Of a stretch of 64,000 bases of DNA, positions 10,390 through 20,690 are shown one piece after another; the first letter of the stretch is position 1, and each line of letters begins with the position of its first letter. Source of the stretch: Dendrolimus kikuchii (lineage: Eukaryota; Arthropoda; Insecta; Lepidoptera; Lasiocampidae). Position numbers and translations under genes: made by a program. Location of the stretch: contig CM034409.1 in the NCBI GenBank assembly GCA_019925095.2, forward strand, positions 4,095,001-4,159,000, given 5' to 3'. The notes beneath the pieces were generated by a model. The model saw only the letters and a program-made list of their open reading frames with translations. It was not told where the DNA came from and did not search any database.

Positions 10390-10630
10390 AGCTTCTGCCC
10401 GCGTGGAAAGTTTTTTTTAACTATCCCACGGGAACTCTTTAATTTTTCGGGATCAAAAGTATCCTATATGTTGACCAGGGATATAAGCTACCACCATGCA
10501 AAATTTCATTTAAATCGGTCCAGTCGTTTCGGAGATTAGCGCTTGCAAACTGAGAAACGAAAAATTAAAAAAAATCTAAATTAGTTCTATTTCACTTCTT
10601 ACATCCCCCTGACTCGGTTTTTAGCATTTT
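10390..10630 (-). mobile_element. Degenerate Helitron-like fragment
   Basis: The block GCTTCTGCCCGCGTGG, then TATCCCACGGGAACTC and AAATCGGTCCAGTCGTTTCG, is typical of the 3' half of another lepidopteran Helitron family in reverse. The terminal CTAG is not preserved and the 5' end is unclear. Confidence 0.5.
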
Positions 10631-10673
10631 TTTTCATTGTACAGAAATTCGACCTCTACAGTTTTATTAATAT

Positions 10674-11129
10674 CGTTACGAGTGCGGGACTCAAATTAAA
10701 ATGCCGTTGGAATTACTATAGAATTTATTAGAACTATACAAACACGTATAACACAGGTAAATATAACTGGACGCAACCAGTACAAACTGCATGATGCAAT
10801 AACAGGGGAAAGTCCGTCCGTCACTATATAGCTTTTCGAATGTACACACGTCTTGCTCGTATCGTAATCGTTGCTTGACTGCCTCACCCCTCCTTTCGGG
10901 CATTGTTTTATATTAAAGTATACAATACAACACTCGACCGCGTTGATTGAATTTTTCAAGAATTACACCCGGCTAACGACCATCATAAAGGACTACAATA
11001 CACAATAGGCGGTTTTTTCTAATTACAATTTTTAAACACAAAGTAAACAAAAGAGGTCTAAATGCGGGAAGGTAATAAACTGTGCTTTATGGCAGGCAGG
11101 TGTGCATTCACTTTTGTCGGCATGTAACA
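10674..11129 (-). mobile_element. Solo LTR, minus orientation
   Basis: The 456 bp LTR reads TGTTACATGCC...ACTCGTAACG on the minus strand and is flanked by ATAT on both sides (10670-10673 and 11130-11133), a 4 bp target duplication. The polyadenylation hexamer near the 3' part and the GGCATTGTTTTATA promoter-like block match the other four LTRs. No gag/pol lies next to it, so recombination has removed the interior. ATAT targets suggest a Ty3/Gypsy-type element (inference). Confidence 0.8.
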
Positions 11130-11451
11130 ATATAATATATAAACATACCATAATACATACAGAAAAACAAAAACAGTTATCTGTTTTTTCTTTTCTTGTA
11201 ATCGCCCTTATTCGGCCACATTCGGCCGCTGTCACCGCGCATATTTGTAATGTAGAAGTAAACTCCAGTCATGCATCGGAACTGATACAAGTTTTCTCTT
11301 TTACTATCAATAACTAATAATTAGTGTAAGTAAGTAGCTATTTCTTCAAGTAATGTCTTTTCTTATTCTTTTTTATCTATTAATCAGCGTTTGACTGAAC
11401 CTCGCTATACGTATTTTCATTGAATATGAACGTAACAAACAATCAGTCGTG

Positions 11452-11463
11452 TATATAAAAAGG
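11452..11463 (+). promoter_or_regulatory. Orphan TATA box and possible core promoter
   Basis: TATATAAAAAGG is a strong RNA polymerase II TATA box. About 30 bp downstream is a non-repetitive stretch (GCACAGCACCAGAACG) where transcription could start. The first ATG downstream (11561) is followed at once by a stop, so any transcript would be non-coding or have a 5' UTR exon. No coding exon was found within reach. Confidence 0.35.
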
Positions 11464-11734
11464 CGAGGCCTGAGCACAGCACCAGAACGATAACAAGCTG
11501 ATTACAATACTGTCCTTTGAGTAATTAATATTTTAACCATTAATTAGTATAAAGTGCGATATGATGTAATTACCATTTCAAAGGAGCGGCCAGTTAGTAT
11601 TTTATTAAATTAGCTCCAGTAAAAAATTAAAAAAAAAACCGACATAAATAACACAACTAAAATTGACTTTAATCATAAAGTTATCAAAATATTTGTATTG
11701 TTTATTTAAGTATATATATTGTTACATGTTTTCA

Positions 11735-11870
11735 GAATGCGAAGTCCAAACCGTAAGGCAGAAAATTGTAATGATATAAAACGCGCAAACTCCTTCGATG
11801 TGAGATTCCCGTTCGGAATGTGCACTTAATAACGCCTCGATCGCAGTTGAAACTTAACTAACTCTGTTTC
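11735..11870 (-). repeat. Old LTR internal fragment
   Basis: AAGTCCAAACCGTAAGGCAG and the following AAAACGCGCAAACTCC and GATTCCCG blocks match the U3/R part of the solo LTRs at 24972 and 36180, in the same reversed orientation. Ends and target duplication are gone. Confidence 0.55.
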
Positions 11871-12038
11871 AACGGGCCGACCATATATATTCGCAAAATA
11901 GACAAGGGCATGTTGTAGTTCCTAGAAATGTCTAACTTGCTTCAAAGTACCTATAAATGATAAATACACAGCACACAGTTATTTCTGAATAGATCAAGAG
12001 AAGACACAAGCATTTTTAATTTCACTCAAGGACTCCGT

Positions 12039-12351
12039 TTTTTTTATTGCAGGAGTTCAGCAGACAGGCAGACGGCCCACTTGATTGAAAGCGGTTACCA
12101 TCGCCTATGGACATTTGCAACACCGAAGGTGCTACAAATGCGCTGCTGCTCTCTTAAGGGTCACTGAAACCTAGTCACTAATGCCGGAACACAACTCAAG
12201 GTTGTTATGGCGACATACTTTAGACGAGGGGTGATAGCCATCCAGGCGGGCAAATGCCCTACCACCTGGCTGTGGGTTGTTTTGTCGCCTCTTACGACAG
12301 GCCGCCCGGCCGCAGGAAATTGTATTCTTTCTCCGTTCCTGCACGGATAAA
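12039..12351 (-). repeat. T320 repeat, near full length
   Basis: The copy runs from TTTTTTTTATTGCAGGAG (tail) to TTCCTGCACGGATAAAA (5' end). The 5' GC-rich block GGCCGCCCGGCCGCAGG is intact. One block reads GGTCACTGAAACCTAG instead of GAGACTGGAACCTGG. Confidence 0.88.
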
Positions 12352-12678
12352 ATCCGTTCTTGCCTACATGGCAATGGAACCCTGTTTAGTGTTGAAAATT
12401 AAAAATATCCATTGTTTTGGACTATGTAATCATTATGATGTTTCCCAGACGTCGACCGCGCCAGATGTTTTAGAAAAAGATAGGTTTAATAAGAATGTTT
12501 CATTAATCTGCTGCATGTGGTGATTAGTGGGCACATGTTACGTTGAATTCTAAACTTATCTATATACCATAGCATGCGCCAGCGGAACTTGGTAGGCGTT
12601 GCATTGACGGCGTGTTTGTTCGTGAATTAAATATTGCTTGCTAGTTTTAAGCATACTCCTAAATATTAAAAAAGAAAT

Positions 12679-12976
12679 CGTGTAGGAACGGAGAAAGAAT
12701 ATCATTTTCTGTGAACGGGCGGCCTGTCGTAAGAGGCGACAAAAAAAAATCCACAGCCAGGTGGTAGGGTATTTGCCGGTCTGTATGGCGAGACCATCCC
12801 TGGTCTAGAGTGTGCCGTCACAACAACCTTGGGTTGTGTTCCGGCGTTAGTGGCCAGGTTCCAGTCTCCCTTAAGAGAGCAGCAGCGCATTTGTAGCATC
12901 TTCGATGTTGCAAATGTCTATAGGCGATGGTAACCGTCTTCCATCAGATGGGCCGTCTGCCTGTCTGCTGAACTCA
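12679..12976 (+). repeat. T320 repeat without A-tail
   Basis: The 5' start GTGTAGGAACGGAGAAAG is present, with an insertion of A residues after AAGAGGCGAC. The copy ends at GCTGAACTCATGCTGATAAG without an A-rich tail, so the tail was lost or replaced. Confidence 0.8.
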
Positions 12977-13091
12977 TGCTGATAAGCATACCTGTTCAGA
13001 CGCATTCTAAGCACACCCCTTCCACCCGCGGCTCAGGTGGCAAGCTTGAAAATCAAACGACTCTTGACTTCTGAACGTGCTCAAAATAAGC

Positions 13092-13178
13092 ATGCTCATT
13101 ACTAGCAATGTTTCGACACACATGTTACTTAGTAGCAATTGTTCAATAATAGCATGCTTTTGTGCTAGTAATGAGCAT
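13092..13178. repeat. Short inverted repeat (possible MITE remnant)
   Basis: ATGCTCATTACTAGCA at 13092-13107 is repeated in perfect inversion at 13163-13178. The 55 bp spacer has no coding potential. It could extrude as a cruciform or be the residue of a small DNA transposon. Confidence 0.5.
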
Positions 13179-13220
13179 ATCTGCTAGTACCTTTAATGAT
13201 AAACGTGACGTCATCGGTGT

Positions 13221-13343
13221 CATAACGGAAGAGTAGCGCTGGTCAGAAGATCTTTCCGCTTGCGCACTACGGAGATTTGGAATGAGCTCCCGGCTGAGGT
13301 ATTCTCACTGCGCTGCCATATCGGGATTTTTCAGTCTCATAAA
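13221..13343 (+). mobile_element. LINE reverse transcriptase C-terminal remnant
   Basis: The plus strand reads SFRLRTTEIWNELPAEVFS followed by an IGIFQSH-like end. This is the characteristic C-terminal block of CR1/Jockey-type LINEs (R-x-W-N-E-L-P-x-x-V-F ... F-K/Q). About 40 codons survive; the 3' end is cut off by the Helitron that begins at 13344. Confidence 0.65.
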
Positions 13344-13579
13344 TCTTATACTAATATATAAAGCTGAAGAGTTTGTTTGCTTGAACGCGCTATTCTTAGG
13401 AACTAGTGGTCTGATTTGAAAAAATCTTTTAGTGTTAGACAGCCCATTTATCGAGGAAGGCTATAGGCTATATATCATCACGCTAAGACCAATAGGAGCG
13501 GAGCATCAATGAAGAACGTTTCATAATCGGGGGGTTTTGAAATCAAATTCCACGCGGACAACGTCGCGGGCACAGCTAG
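13344..13579 (+). mobile_element. Non-autonomous Helitron, 236 bp
   Basis: It starts TCTTATACTAATATATAAAG and ends GCGGGCACAGCTAG-T. It shares TTTGCTTGAACGCGC and ATCACGCTAAGACCAATAGG with the copy at 41635-41884. Its 3' end abuts another Helitron beginning at 13580. Confidence 0.8.
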
Positions 13580-14080
13580 TCTAATATATAAAATCTCGTG
13601 TCGCGGTGTTTGTTACCAAACTCCTCCGAAACGGCTGAACCGATTTGTATGAAATTTTGTGTGCATATCGGGTAGGTCTGAGAATCGGCCAACATCTATT
13701 TTTCATACCCCTAAATGATAAGGGTGACCCATCCCTAAATATTTTTTTATTTTTTGGACAATTTTTTTTATGATTCGGCATTAAAAATACATATAACCCT
13801 AAATTTTCACCCTTCTACCACCAACCCCTATTTTTTAATAGCAATATTAGTACTAGCGGAGGGTGATGTCAGGAGCCTTAAGAACAGACGAGCGTGCATG
13901 ACAAGAGTTATGAATGTCAAAGAAGCAAGTGAGGTGTGTAAGATTGGGCCTAAATGGCGCTCTGTTGTTCGTGCCTACCCCGCAAGGGGACTGGCGTGAA
14001 GTTATGTATGTATGAATGTATGTAATATTAGTACTTTAATAATTTTCTACTCTCGGCGGTCGATGATTGGGTACAGCTAG
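13580..14080 (+). mobile_element. Non-autonomous Helitron interrupted by RTE-A
   Basis: It starts TCTAATATATAAAATCTCG directly after the CTAG of its neighbour. After about 265 bp it is broken by an RTE-A insertion, and it resumes at about 14036 to end in GTACAGCTAG. The head-to-tail arrangement suggests insertion at the AT junction next to an existing Helitron end. Confidence 0.7.
13850..14023 (+). mobile_element. RTE-A fragment with target duplication
   Basis: It encodes EGDVRSLKNRRACMTRVMNV through ARGLA and ends with TATGTATGTATGAATGTATG. AATATTAGTACT occurs at 13843-13854 and again at 14024-14035. That is a 12 bp duplication in which the last bases may be microhomology with the element. 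It dates the RTE-A insertion after the Helitron. Confidence 0.82.
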
Positions 14081-14185
14081 CTTTTATATAATATCTGATG
14101 ATGGGTATGTCTATAGGCGACGGTAATTATTAGAGATGCTACGAATAGTGGTTTAGCCAAATACCGAATATTCGGCCACGCTGAA

Positions 14186-14275
14186 TGAATGAATGAATAA
14201 CTTTATTACACAAACATTAAAGTACAATGGGCGGTCTTGTCGCCATAGGCGATCTCCTCCGGACTACCCTATACA
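14186..14275 (-). repeat. LINE 3' tail (GCGATAAG type)
   Basis: GAATGAATGAATAACTTTAT followed by GGGCGGTCTTGTCGCC and AGGCGATCTCCTCCGG on the plus strand is the reverse of a LINE 3' UTR found also at 24785, 26041 and 43101. The simple-repeat end marks the 3' terminus. Confidence 0.55.
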
Positions 14276-14465
14276 ATTATTGACACCGACTACAATATTT
14301 ACTGACTTCATAATTATTAAATGGAAGTTTACAATATTCATTGATTTGCATTCGTCATAATTATATTATGACGCAGAAGAAGGCAGAAGCGCCGAATATT
14401 CGGCTGCCGAATTTTCGGCGTGAGATATATGCAATTCGCGCGTAGTAGGTTAGTATATGTAATAA

Positions 14466-14610
14466 TTATTATTTTTGAATTAAGACTATGTTTTAACGGT
14501 TTTAAGTGCGATTTGAAATGATTCTTATTTGATTCTGACATTTTAAGTACTGGCCGAAACGTAGTTAAAATAATTAAAATCACATTTAACAGTCTTAAAA
14601 CTTGTTTAAC
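14466..14610. repeat. Degenerate foldback-element fragment
   Basis: ACTATGTTTTAACGGTTTTA and an inverted AACAGTCTTAAAACTTG-like end enclose a shrunken interior containing CTGGCCGAAACGTAG. It is a decayed, internally deleted relative of the elements at 2970, 50458 and 58287. Confidence 0.5.
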
Positions 14611-14945
14611 TATTAATTTTTGATGGAAATATATATTATTTTGAGCTATATTTTTTCGAAAATTGGTATTCGGTATTCGGCCGAATACCGTATAGCAGCC
14701 GAATATTCGTAGAATTTCTAGTAGTTACTTTCCATCGGGTGAGCCGTGACCCTGTATGCAGTACAACAGCCATAAAAGTACTTCCTATAAAATATTTAAT
14801 CAAATAACAGAGACTGGTCCGGTTTAAAAAATTGTCCTTGGTCTTAATCGTCTTGCCCTCAAAATGTCTTAAAGACAGGAAGTGCCTATGAATTTTTGAA
14901 TAAATGGAAGACTAATAAATACGTTAATTACAATCGGACAAGTGG

Positions 14946-15108
14946 GTGTCAGTCCACGTGTAGTGAAGGGTTCCAGTTATTCTCCTTCATGGCCGGCAGC
15001 ACATTGGCAGCACCTCTAGTATTGCTATTGTCCATGGGCAACGGTAACCACTTTCCATCACAGTTGGGTCCTCAGCCTGTCTGGTGTGCTTCAGCAATAA
15101 AAAATTGA
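14946..15108 (+). repeat. T320-B repeat, 5'-truncated
   Basis: It has the B-type 3' end (GGCCGGCAGCACATTGGCAG, CCATCACAGTTGGGTCC, GTGCTTCAGCAATAAAAAA). Only the last half is present. An A-type copy begins 25 bp downstream. Confidence 0.78.
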
Positions 15109-15134
15109 ATAAATACGTGGAATGCCTTTTATCC

Positions 15135-15445
15135 GTGCAGGAACGGAGAAAGAATACAATTTCCTGCGGCCGGGCGGCCTGTCGTAAGAGGCGACTAAAC
15201 AACCCACAGCCAGGTGGTAGGGCATTTGTCCGACTGGTTGGCTACCACCCCTGGTCTAAAGTATGTCGCCAGAACAACCTTGAGTTGTGTTCCTGCATTA
15301 GTGACCAGGTTCCAGTCTCTCTTAAGAGAGCAGCAGCGCATTTGTAGCACCTTTGGTGTTGTAAATGTCCATAGGCGATGGTAACCGCTATCCATCAAGT
15401 GGGCCGTCTGTCTGTCTGCTGAACTCCTGCAATAAAAAAAAAAAA
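15135..15445 (+). repeat. T320 repeat, full length
   Basis: This is one of the cleanest copies: TTTATCCGTGCAGGAACGG start, intact GGCCGGGCGGCCTGTCG block, CTCCTGCAATAAAAAA end. It is useful as a reference for the unit. Confidence 0.9.
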
Positions 15446-15651
15446 TGCCAACTGTTTGGCTTTTGTTATTTATCTACGGAATCTTAAAAATATTTTTTAA
15501 GTATTCGACAATACCCTATGGGTGTGTATCCCATTGGGCAAGTGCGTAGCACTCAATGGACTATGAAGAGTTTAGTATAGTTGATAAACATCCATTGTTT
15601 TGATTATTGGGATATGGATTCATAAAATTAAGTCCCTGCCCCCGCTAATCT

Positions 15652-15806
15652 GCCGGCTTGACTCTAGTTCTCTGGCGACGTGGCAAGCGTCTGGTATGTG
15701 ATGCGACCTGCGTAGACACGTTGGCCGTATCCCATTTACCAAACACGGCTAGATCAGCCGCTTTAACGGCGGAAACAGCTGAATCCCGGCAAATATCAAA
15801 ATTTTA
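15652..15806 (+). mobile_element. Retroelement pol fragment
   Basis: The plus strand reads MTLVLWRRGKRLVCDATCVD and then TLAVSHLPNTARSAALTAET. This pattern (W-x-x-G-x-x-L-V-x-D-x-T-C-V-D-T-L-A) recurs in reverse-transcriptase-associated polyproteins of animal retroelements. About 50 codons remain; it is cut by the T320 copy that follows. Confidence 0.5.
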
Positions 15807-15808
15807 CC

Positions 15809-16116
15809 CGTGCAGGAACGGAGAAAGAATACAATTTCCTGCGGCCGGGCGGCCTGTCGTAAGAGGCGAATAAACAACCCACAGCCATGTGGTAGGGTAT
15901 TTGCCCGACTGGATGGCGACCACCCCTGGTCTAGAGTATGCCGCCATAACAACCTTGTGTTGTGTTCCGGCATTAGTGACCGGGTTCCAATCTCCTTTAA
16001 GAGAGCAGCAGCGCATTTGTAGCACCTTTGGTGTTGCAAATGTCTATAGGCGATGGTAACTGCTTTCCATCAAGTGGGCCGTCTGCCTGTCTGCTGAACT
16101 CCTGCAAAAAAAAAAG
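15809..16116 (+). repeat. T320 repeat, full length
   Basis: It starts CCGTGCAGGAACGGAG and ends CTCCTGCAAAAAAAAA. The polyadenylation-like AATAAA is mutated in this copy. Its 5' end lies directly against the pol fragment. Confidence 0.9.
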
Positions 16117-16282
16117 TTAACTATACGTTTGTGCCCTGAGTTTGGGTTTGGGTCCTGAACAAATAAGCCTCTATAAATATGTGTCACAACCTCATATTGG
16201 AGAATTGATCAGTTTAGCCATCCAGAGGTAACGAAACCAGCTATTTGAGAAACTTGGTAGGCAACGCATCGGCTCCCTTAGT

Positions 16283-16371
16283 GTTGTGTTGCAGATGTCC
16301 ATGGGCGACGGTAGCCACTTGCCATCAAGTGGACCCGTCTGCCAGTTTGCCTATACGCAAACATAAAAAAA
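16283..16371 (+). repeat. Related LINE 3' tail, diverged
   Basis: TTAGTGTTGTGTTGCAGATG then CCATGGGCGACGGTAGCC and GCCAGTTTGCCTATACGC with an A-tail is the same 3' end class as T320 but in an older form. The T320-specific 5' region is absent, so this is probably a LINE-derived tail in its own right. Confidence 0.6.
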
Positions 16372-17758
16372 AACTTACCCACTGACTTCGATAACCTAGG
16401 CTCGGTATTTTACTTAAAGTCTTAAGTTACAATACAAGTTGGGTTGTAATTCAATCATTCGCAACATACTATCGCTATTTCCGGAGGAGAAGTATCAAGA
16501 AATCGCCCAGCAACACGTCTAGCTACAAATCCGAATTCTTCATCCTTCTATTTCATTCATTATAAATCAAAGACAGAGGGACGGACATGACGATTTTATT
16601 AGGGTTCTTTATGTCCCAAAATCGTTACGGAACCCTAACACGCCATGCCTTCCTACCGCGTATTGACCGACAGGTGTCCGCAGGAATGCCTCTTAGGTCC
16701 TTAACCTCACGCACACATTGACATCGCCTCCAGTGTCACAAAATATTAAGGTAATACAGAAGGTCTACGTATTCCAGCTCTTATTGAAAATAAACCTACT
16801 CTTGAGTAATTAGATTGTCAATTATAAATGAGATTGAAGTTTTCGCCTGTAATTTCGAAGTAAATGCCAACATTATAATGATTACAGTTTTTTAAGATAT
16901 TGTCTGACAGCCGATATGAAAGTTTATCTCGAATAAATTCTGCAACACCTCAACTGGTTTCAATGAAAATTTTAAATGTTAGAACAGCAATTTTTTTTTT
17001 GTTTTTCACGTATGTTATAAAATATGATTCAAAGTCAAAAGAAGCATGCACCGCTTAGCTATTTTTCTGATTATGTATGTATGAATTAAATTTATGGGCA
17101 ACAATTTGTTGTTTTTTTCATTTTGCATATGGCGTTTAATGGATTTATTTTACATTTTTGGAAAACTTAGTCAAGTAAAAAAAAATCAATTCAAACTTAT
17201 ATATTATATTACAACAATAAATGTATAGGTGCGCAAATTTGAGAATCTCGCAAAAAGTGATTATGTTATTATATTATTTATGTTAGTTTGTTTAGTTATT
17301 CCTCTATAAGTTGATTCTATCTAATTAAATCTATAACTTAATTGTTTTTTTTTAATACTGTTTTAAACCGTAAGTAGCGATAATATTTGGAAAGTCGTTA
17401 CCCTATGCGCTTACATTCGGTCGTGTCTGTTTTGGAACTTTGTATTGATTGAATCTTCTAAACCTTTTGCTATTTTGTGTTAGTACTGGCGTGCGCTTAC
17501 GCAAGGTCACGGTTCTATTTCAAATTGTGTTAATATTTACTAGCCTGGTCGATAGTTTTAATATAACACTACTTATAAACTATTTCTCAAGTTGTTTGTT
17601 TAAGAAGGCCTCCATTGGATTCTTTAGTCTTAAAGCTGATTTATATCGATCCAGCTACTGGCTTCAAATACGAAGGAAGCCAGTGCTGAGTTCACATTGA
17701 TCTCGTGTAAATTGATTGGAAGTCAGTATAGAGCTACAAAATGTAACTGACTTCAATA
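16372..17758. other. AT-rich stretch without recognised elements
   Basis: No exon with convincing splice sites was found. An 83-codon frame at 17449-17700 (+) is leucine/phenylalanine-rich with no motif and is probably chance. A GGTTCCGT-type block at about 16590-16650 resembles a widespread insect repeat but is too short to classify. Confidence 0.35.
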
Positions 17759-17977
17759 TTGACGACCTCTGTGATTGGGCGGGCTAAGCCTTTGCCGGCC
17801 TACCTCACTGTAACGCAGAGGCTCCGGGTTCGATTTCTGGCATGGTAAATTTCGGAAACGGTCGGAGTGTCTGGGATCGGCTTCAGAGTAGTCCGTTGTA
17901 TATCATACATAACACAAGGGTAACTTGCTTAATTCGGGGATATACAATATGTAAGTTTGTCTGCCGATTATTTATCC
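17759..17977 (+). mobile_element. tRNA-derived SINE, internally deleted
   Basis: A box (TGATTGGGCGGGCTAAG) and B box (GGTTCGATTTC) are present. About 30 bp between GGAAACG and GTCTGGG are missing, and the (ATT)n tail is reduced. The copy is followed at once by the T-rich end of an inverted T320. Confidence 0.85.
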
Positions 17978-17980
17978 TTC

Positions 17981-18303
17981 TTCTTTTTTTTTTTTATTGC
18001 AGGAGATCAACAGACAGGCAGACGGCCCATTTGATGGAAAGCAGTTACCATCGCCTATGGACATTTGCAACACCAACGTTGCTACAAATGCGCTGCTGCT
18101 CTCTTAAGGGAGACTGGAACCTGGTCACTAATGCCGGAACACAACACGAGGTTGTTATGGCTGCATACTCTAGACCAGGGGTGGTAGCCATTCAGACGGG
18201 CAAATGCCCTACCACCTGGCTGTGGGTTGTTTAGTCGCCTCTTACGACAGGCCGCTCGGCCGCAGCAAAATTGTATTCTTTCTCCGTTCCTGCACGGATA
18301 AAA
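17981..18303 (-). repeat. T320 repeat, full length
   Basis: It runs from a T-run with ATTGCAGGAGATC to GTTCCTGCACGGATAAAAG. One base change in the 5' block (GGCCGCTCGGCCGCAGC) breaks the usual perfect motif. Confidence 0.88.
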
Positions 18304-18328
18304 GTAGAGGCCTCCTGTAGAAAATGTT

Positions 18329-18394
18329 GATAGGTAACTTTCCACGAGGTGGGCCATCTGCCTGTCTGCTGTACTCGTGCAATAAAAAAAAAAG
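18329..18394 (+). repeat. T320 extreme 3' end
   Basis: Only the last 65 bp remain: GATAGGTAACTTTCCACGAG, GGGCCATCTGCCTGTCTGC and GTGCAATAAAAAAAA. It is a severely 5'-truncated insertion, as expected for target-primed reverse transcription. Confidence 0.75.
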
Positions 18395-18756
18395 TTCACG
18401 ATACCAGCACGGCTCTACCAGTTCTAAAATTGTTATATTGCGAAATGAATTATGGAACCCTATAAATGCACCTCCATCGATTGAAACGCGTTTCGTAAGG
18501 CGCTTTTGATTATCCATCCAAATAACCTTCCCCGACATAAAATATTTACCATTCAAATAATTGATGTCATGCAATATTTCACCAAGAGATTTATTAGCAC
18601 TCAATTTGTATGTTTGTTTGTCCTGTTTTCTTCGATATGTTTAAACAAAATATTGCCTTGAGATTTGCAGATGTTTTTTTTTTGCTCATGTTTGCTTTAT
18701 GCCGAAATAAGACGTGTTCATTGCTATATTTCAGTTTGTATAGGAATGAGGAATCA

Positions 18757-19080
18757 ATTTTTTTTATTTTTTTATTGCAGGAGTTCAGCAGACAGGCAGA
18801 CGGCCCATTTGATGGAAAGCGGTTACCATCGCCTATGGACATTTGCATTACCAAAGGTGCTACAAATGCGCTGCTGCTCTCTTAAGGGAGACTGGAACCT
18901 GGTCACTAATGCCGGAATACAATTCAAGGTTGTTATGGCGACATACTTTAGACCAGGGGTGGTAGCCATCCAGTCGGGCAAATGCCTTACCACTTGGCTG
19001 TGGGTTGTTAAGTCGCCTCTTACGACAGGCCGCCCCAACGCAGGATATTGTATTCTTTCTCCGTTCCTGCACGGATAAAA
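18757..19080 (-). repeat. T320 repeat, full length
   Basis: It runs from TTTTTATTGCAGGAGTTC to TTCCTGCACGGATAAAA. The GC-rich block is altered to GGCCGCCCCAACGCAGG. Confidence 0.88.
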
Positions 19081-19129
19081 ATTATTTATCTTTAAAAAAG
19101 GTTTCGTAAGTGAGTTTTCAACTACTTTT

Positions 19130-19328
19130 TCACCCCTGGTCTAAAGTATGTCGCTATAACAACCTTGTGTTGTGTTCCGGCATTAGTGCCCAGGTTCCAG
19201 TCTCCCTTAAGAGGGCAGCAGCGCATTTGTAGCGCCTTTGGTGTTGCAAATGTCCATAGGCGATGGTAACCGCTATCCATCAAGTGGGCCGTCTGCCTGT
19301 CTATTGAACTTCTGCAATAAAAAAAAAG
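19130..19328 (+). repeat. T320 repeat, 5'-truncated
   Basis: It begins at CACCCCTGGTCTAAAG and ends TTCTGCAATAAAAAAAA. It lies 50 bp from the inverted full-length copy, giving a potential hairpin pair. Confidence 0.82.
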
Positions 19329-19614
19329 TTATTTATACACTATATTTCATACTTTAAACAGAAAGTCTTTGAAAAGACACCGTAATATAAGAAACACCAT
19401 TATAACGAATAAGCAGATAATCAGTTAATTTTTTTTATTAACAATTAAGTTGGTTTATTTTTTAAAGTTGACAATGCCTTTTATCTATCAAAATCGAAAG
19501 GCAGAAATGAACCGGCTATTTTAGGCTTTACCGTCCGTGTTTTATCTCTCGTTTATGTTCTGCTGACATCTACGACAGCCAGCAGGAAAGCGGCGAATTC
19601 AATAGATTCGAATT

Positions 19615-20690
19615 GGTAAAGGTCTTTGCCGCGTCCGTGCCGATTAGTATGGGTATTCCCTTAATCGCACGTCTAGCAGCCGCTTTACACTGAAAATAAT
19701 AATATATCGTGAGTAGGAAATTCATGTCTCAATTAATCGAACGATTCATACAAATTAAATTTAACGCTCTTTTTGGCTTGTTTTTACCGAATCTGTGAAA
19801 AATTGTACAGGGTCTTCTTTACTCGCACGTCTATCAGCCGCTTTACACTGAAAAGAATAAATATATCGTGACTAGGAAATTCATGTCTCGATTAATCAAA
19901 CGATTCATACAAATTAAATTTAACTCTTCGCTTGTTTTAGCGAATTCGTGCCGAATAGTATGGAGACTCCCTTGCTCGCGCGTCTATCAGCCTGTTAACA
20001 CTGAGAAAGAATGAATATATTGTGACTAGGAAATTCATGACTCAATTAATCAAACGATTCATACAAATTAAATTTAAGTCTTCGCTTGTTTTGCCGAATT
20101 CGTGCTGAATAGTATGGAGACTCCCTTACTCGCGCGTCTATCAGCCTGTTAACACTGAAAAAGAATGAATAAATCGTGACTAGGAAATTCACGTCTCGAT
20201 TAATCAAACGATTCATACAAATTAAATTTAACTCTTCGCTTGTTTTAGCGAATTCGTGCCGAATAGTATGGAGACTCCATTACTCGCGCGTCTATCAGCC
20301 TGTTAACACTGAAAAGAATGAATATATCGTGACTAGGAAATTCATATCTCAATTAATTAAACGATTCATACAAATTAAATTTAACTCTTTTGGCTTATTC
20401 TGCCGAATTCGTGCCGATTGGTATGAGGACTCCCTTACTCGCGCGTCTATCAGTCTGTTAACACTGAAAAGAATGAATATATCGTGACTAGGAAATTCAT
20501 GTCTCAATTAATCAAACGATTCATACAAATAAAATTTAACTCTTCGCTTGTTTTAGCGAATTCGTGCCGAATAGTATGGAGACTCCCTTACTCGCGCGTC
20601 GATCAGCCTGTTAACACTGAAAAAGAATGAATAAATCGTGACTAGGAAATTCATTTCTCAACTAATCAAATTAAATTTAACCTTTAAAGT
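19615..20690. repeat. Seven-unit tandem array, period about 154 bp
   Basis: The marker TCGCGCGTCTATCAG (or a close variant) recurs at 19665, 19823, 19976, 20130, 20284, 20439 and 20592, with spacings of 158, 153, 154, 154, 155 and 153 bp. Each unit also has GACTAGGAAATTCATG, AAACGATTCATACAAAT and GCGAATTCGTGCCGAATAG. The first two units are the most diverged, so the array probably grew at its right side. The frame open across two units reflects the repeat, not a gene. Confidence 0.93.

Noticed and set aside
13344..14080. One long Helitron
   Set aside because: A CTAG-T end at 13576-13580 is followed immediately by a new TCTAATATATAAAA start, so these are two adjacent elements.
17449..17700. 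83-codon hydrophobic frame as a membrane protein
   Set aside because: AT-rich DNA readily gives Leu/Phe/Ile-rich frames; no promoter, splice or family evidence was seen.
18665..19078. 137-codon frame as a gene
   Set aside because: Most of it is a T320 copy read in one frame; the same peptide pieces recur in at least ten other T320 copies.
20176..20487. 103-codon frame as a gene
   Set aside because: It repeats the same peptide twice because it lies in the 154 bp tandem array; it has no start context or domain.
19615..20690. CRISPR array
   Set aside because: The repeats are about 154 bp, contiguous and without unique spacers, in a eukaryotic context.
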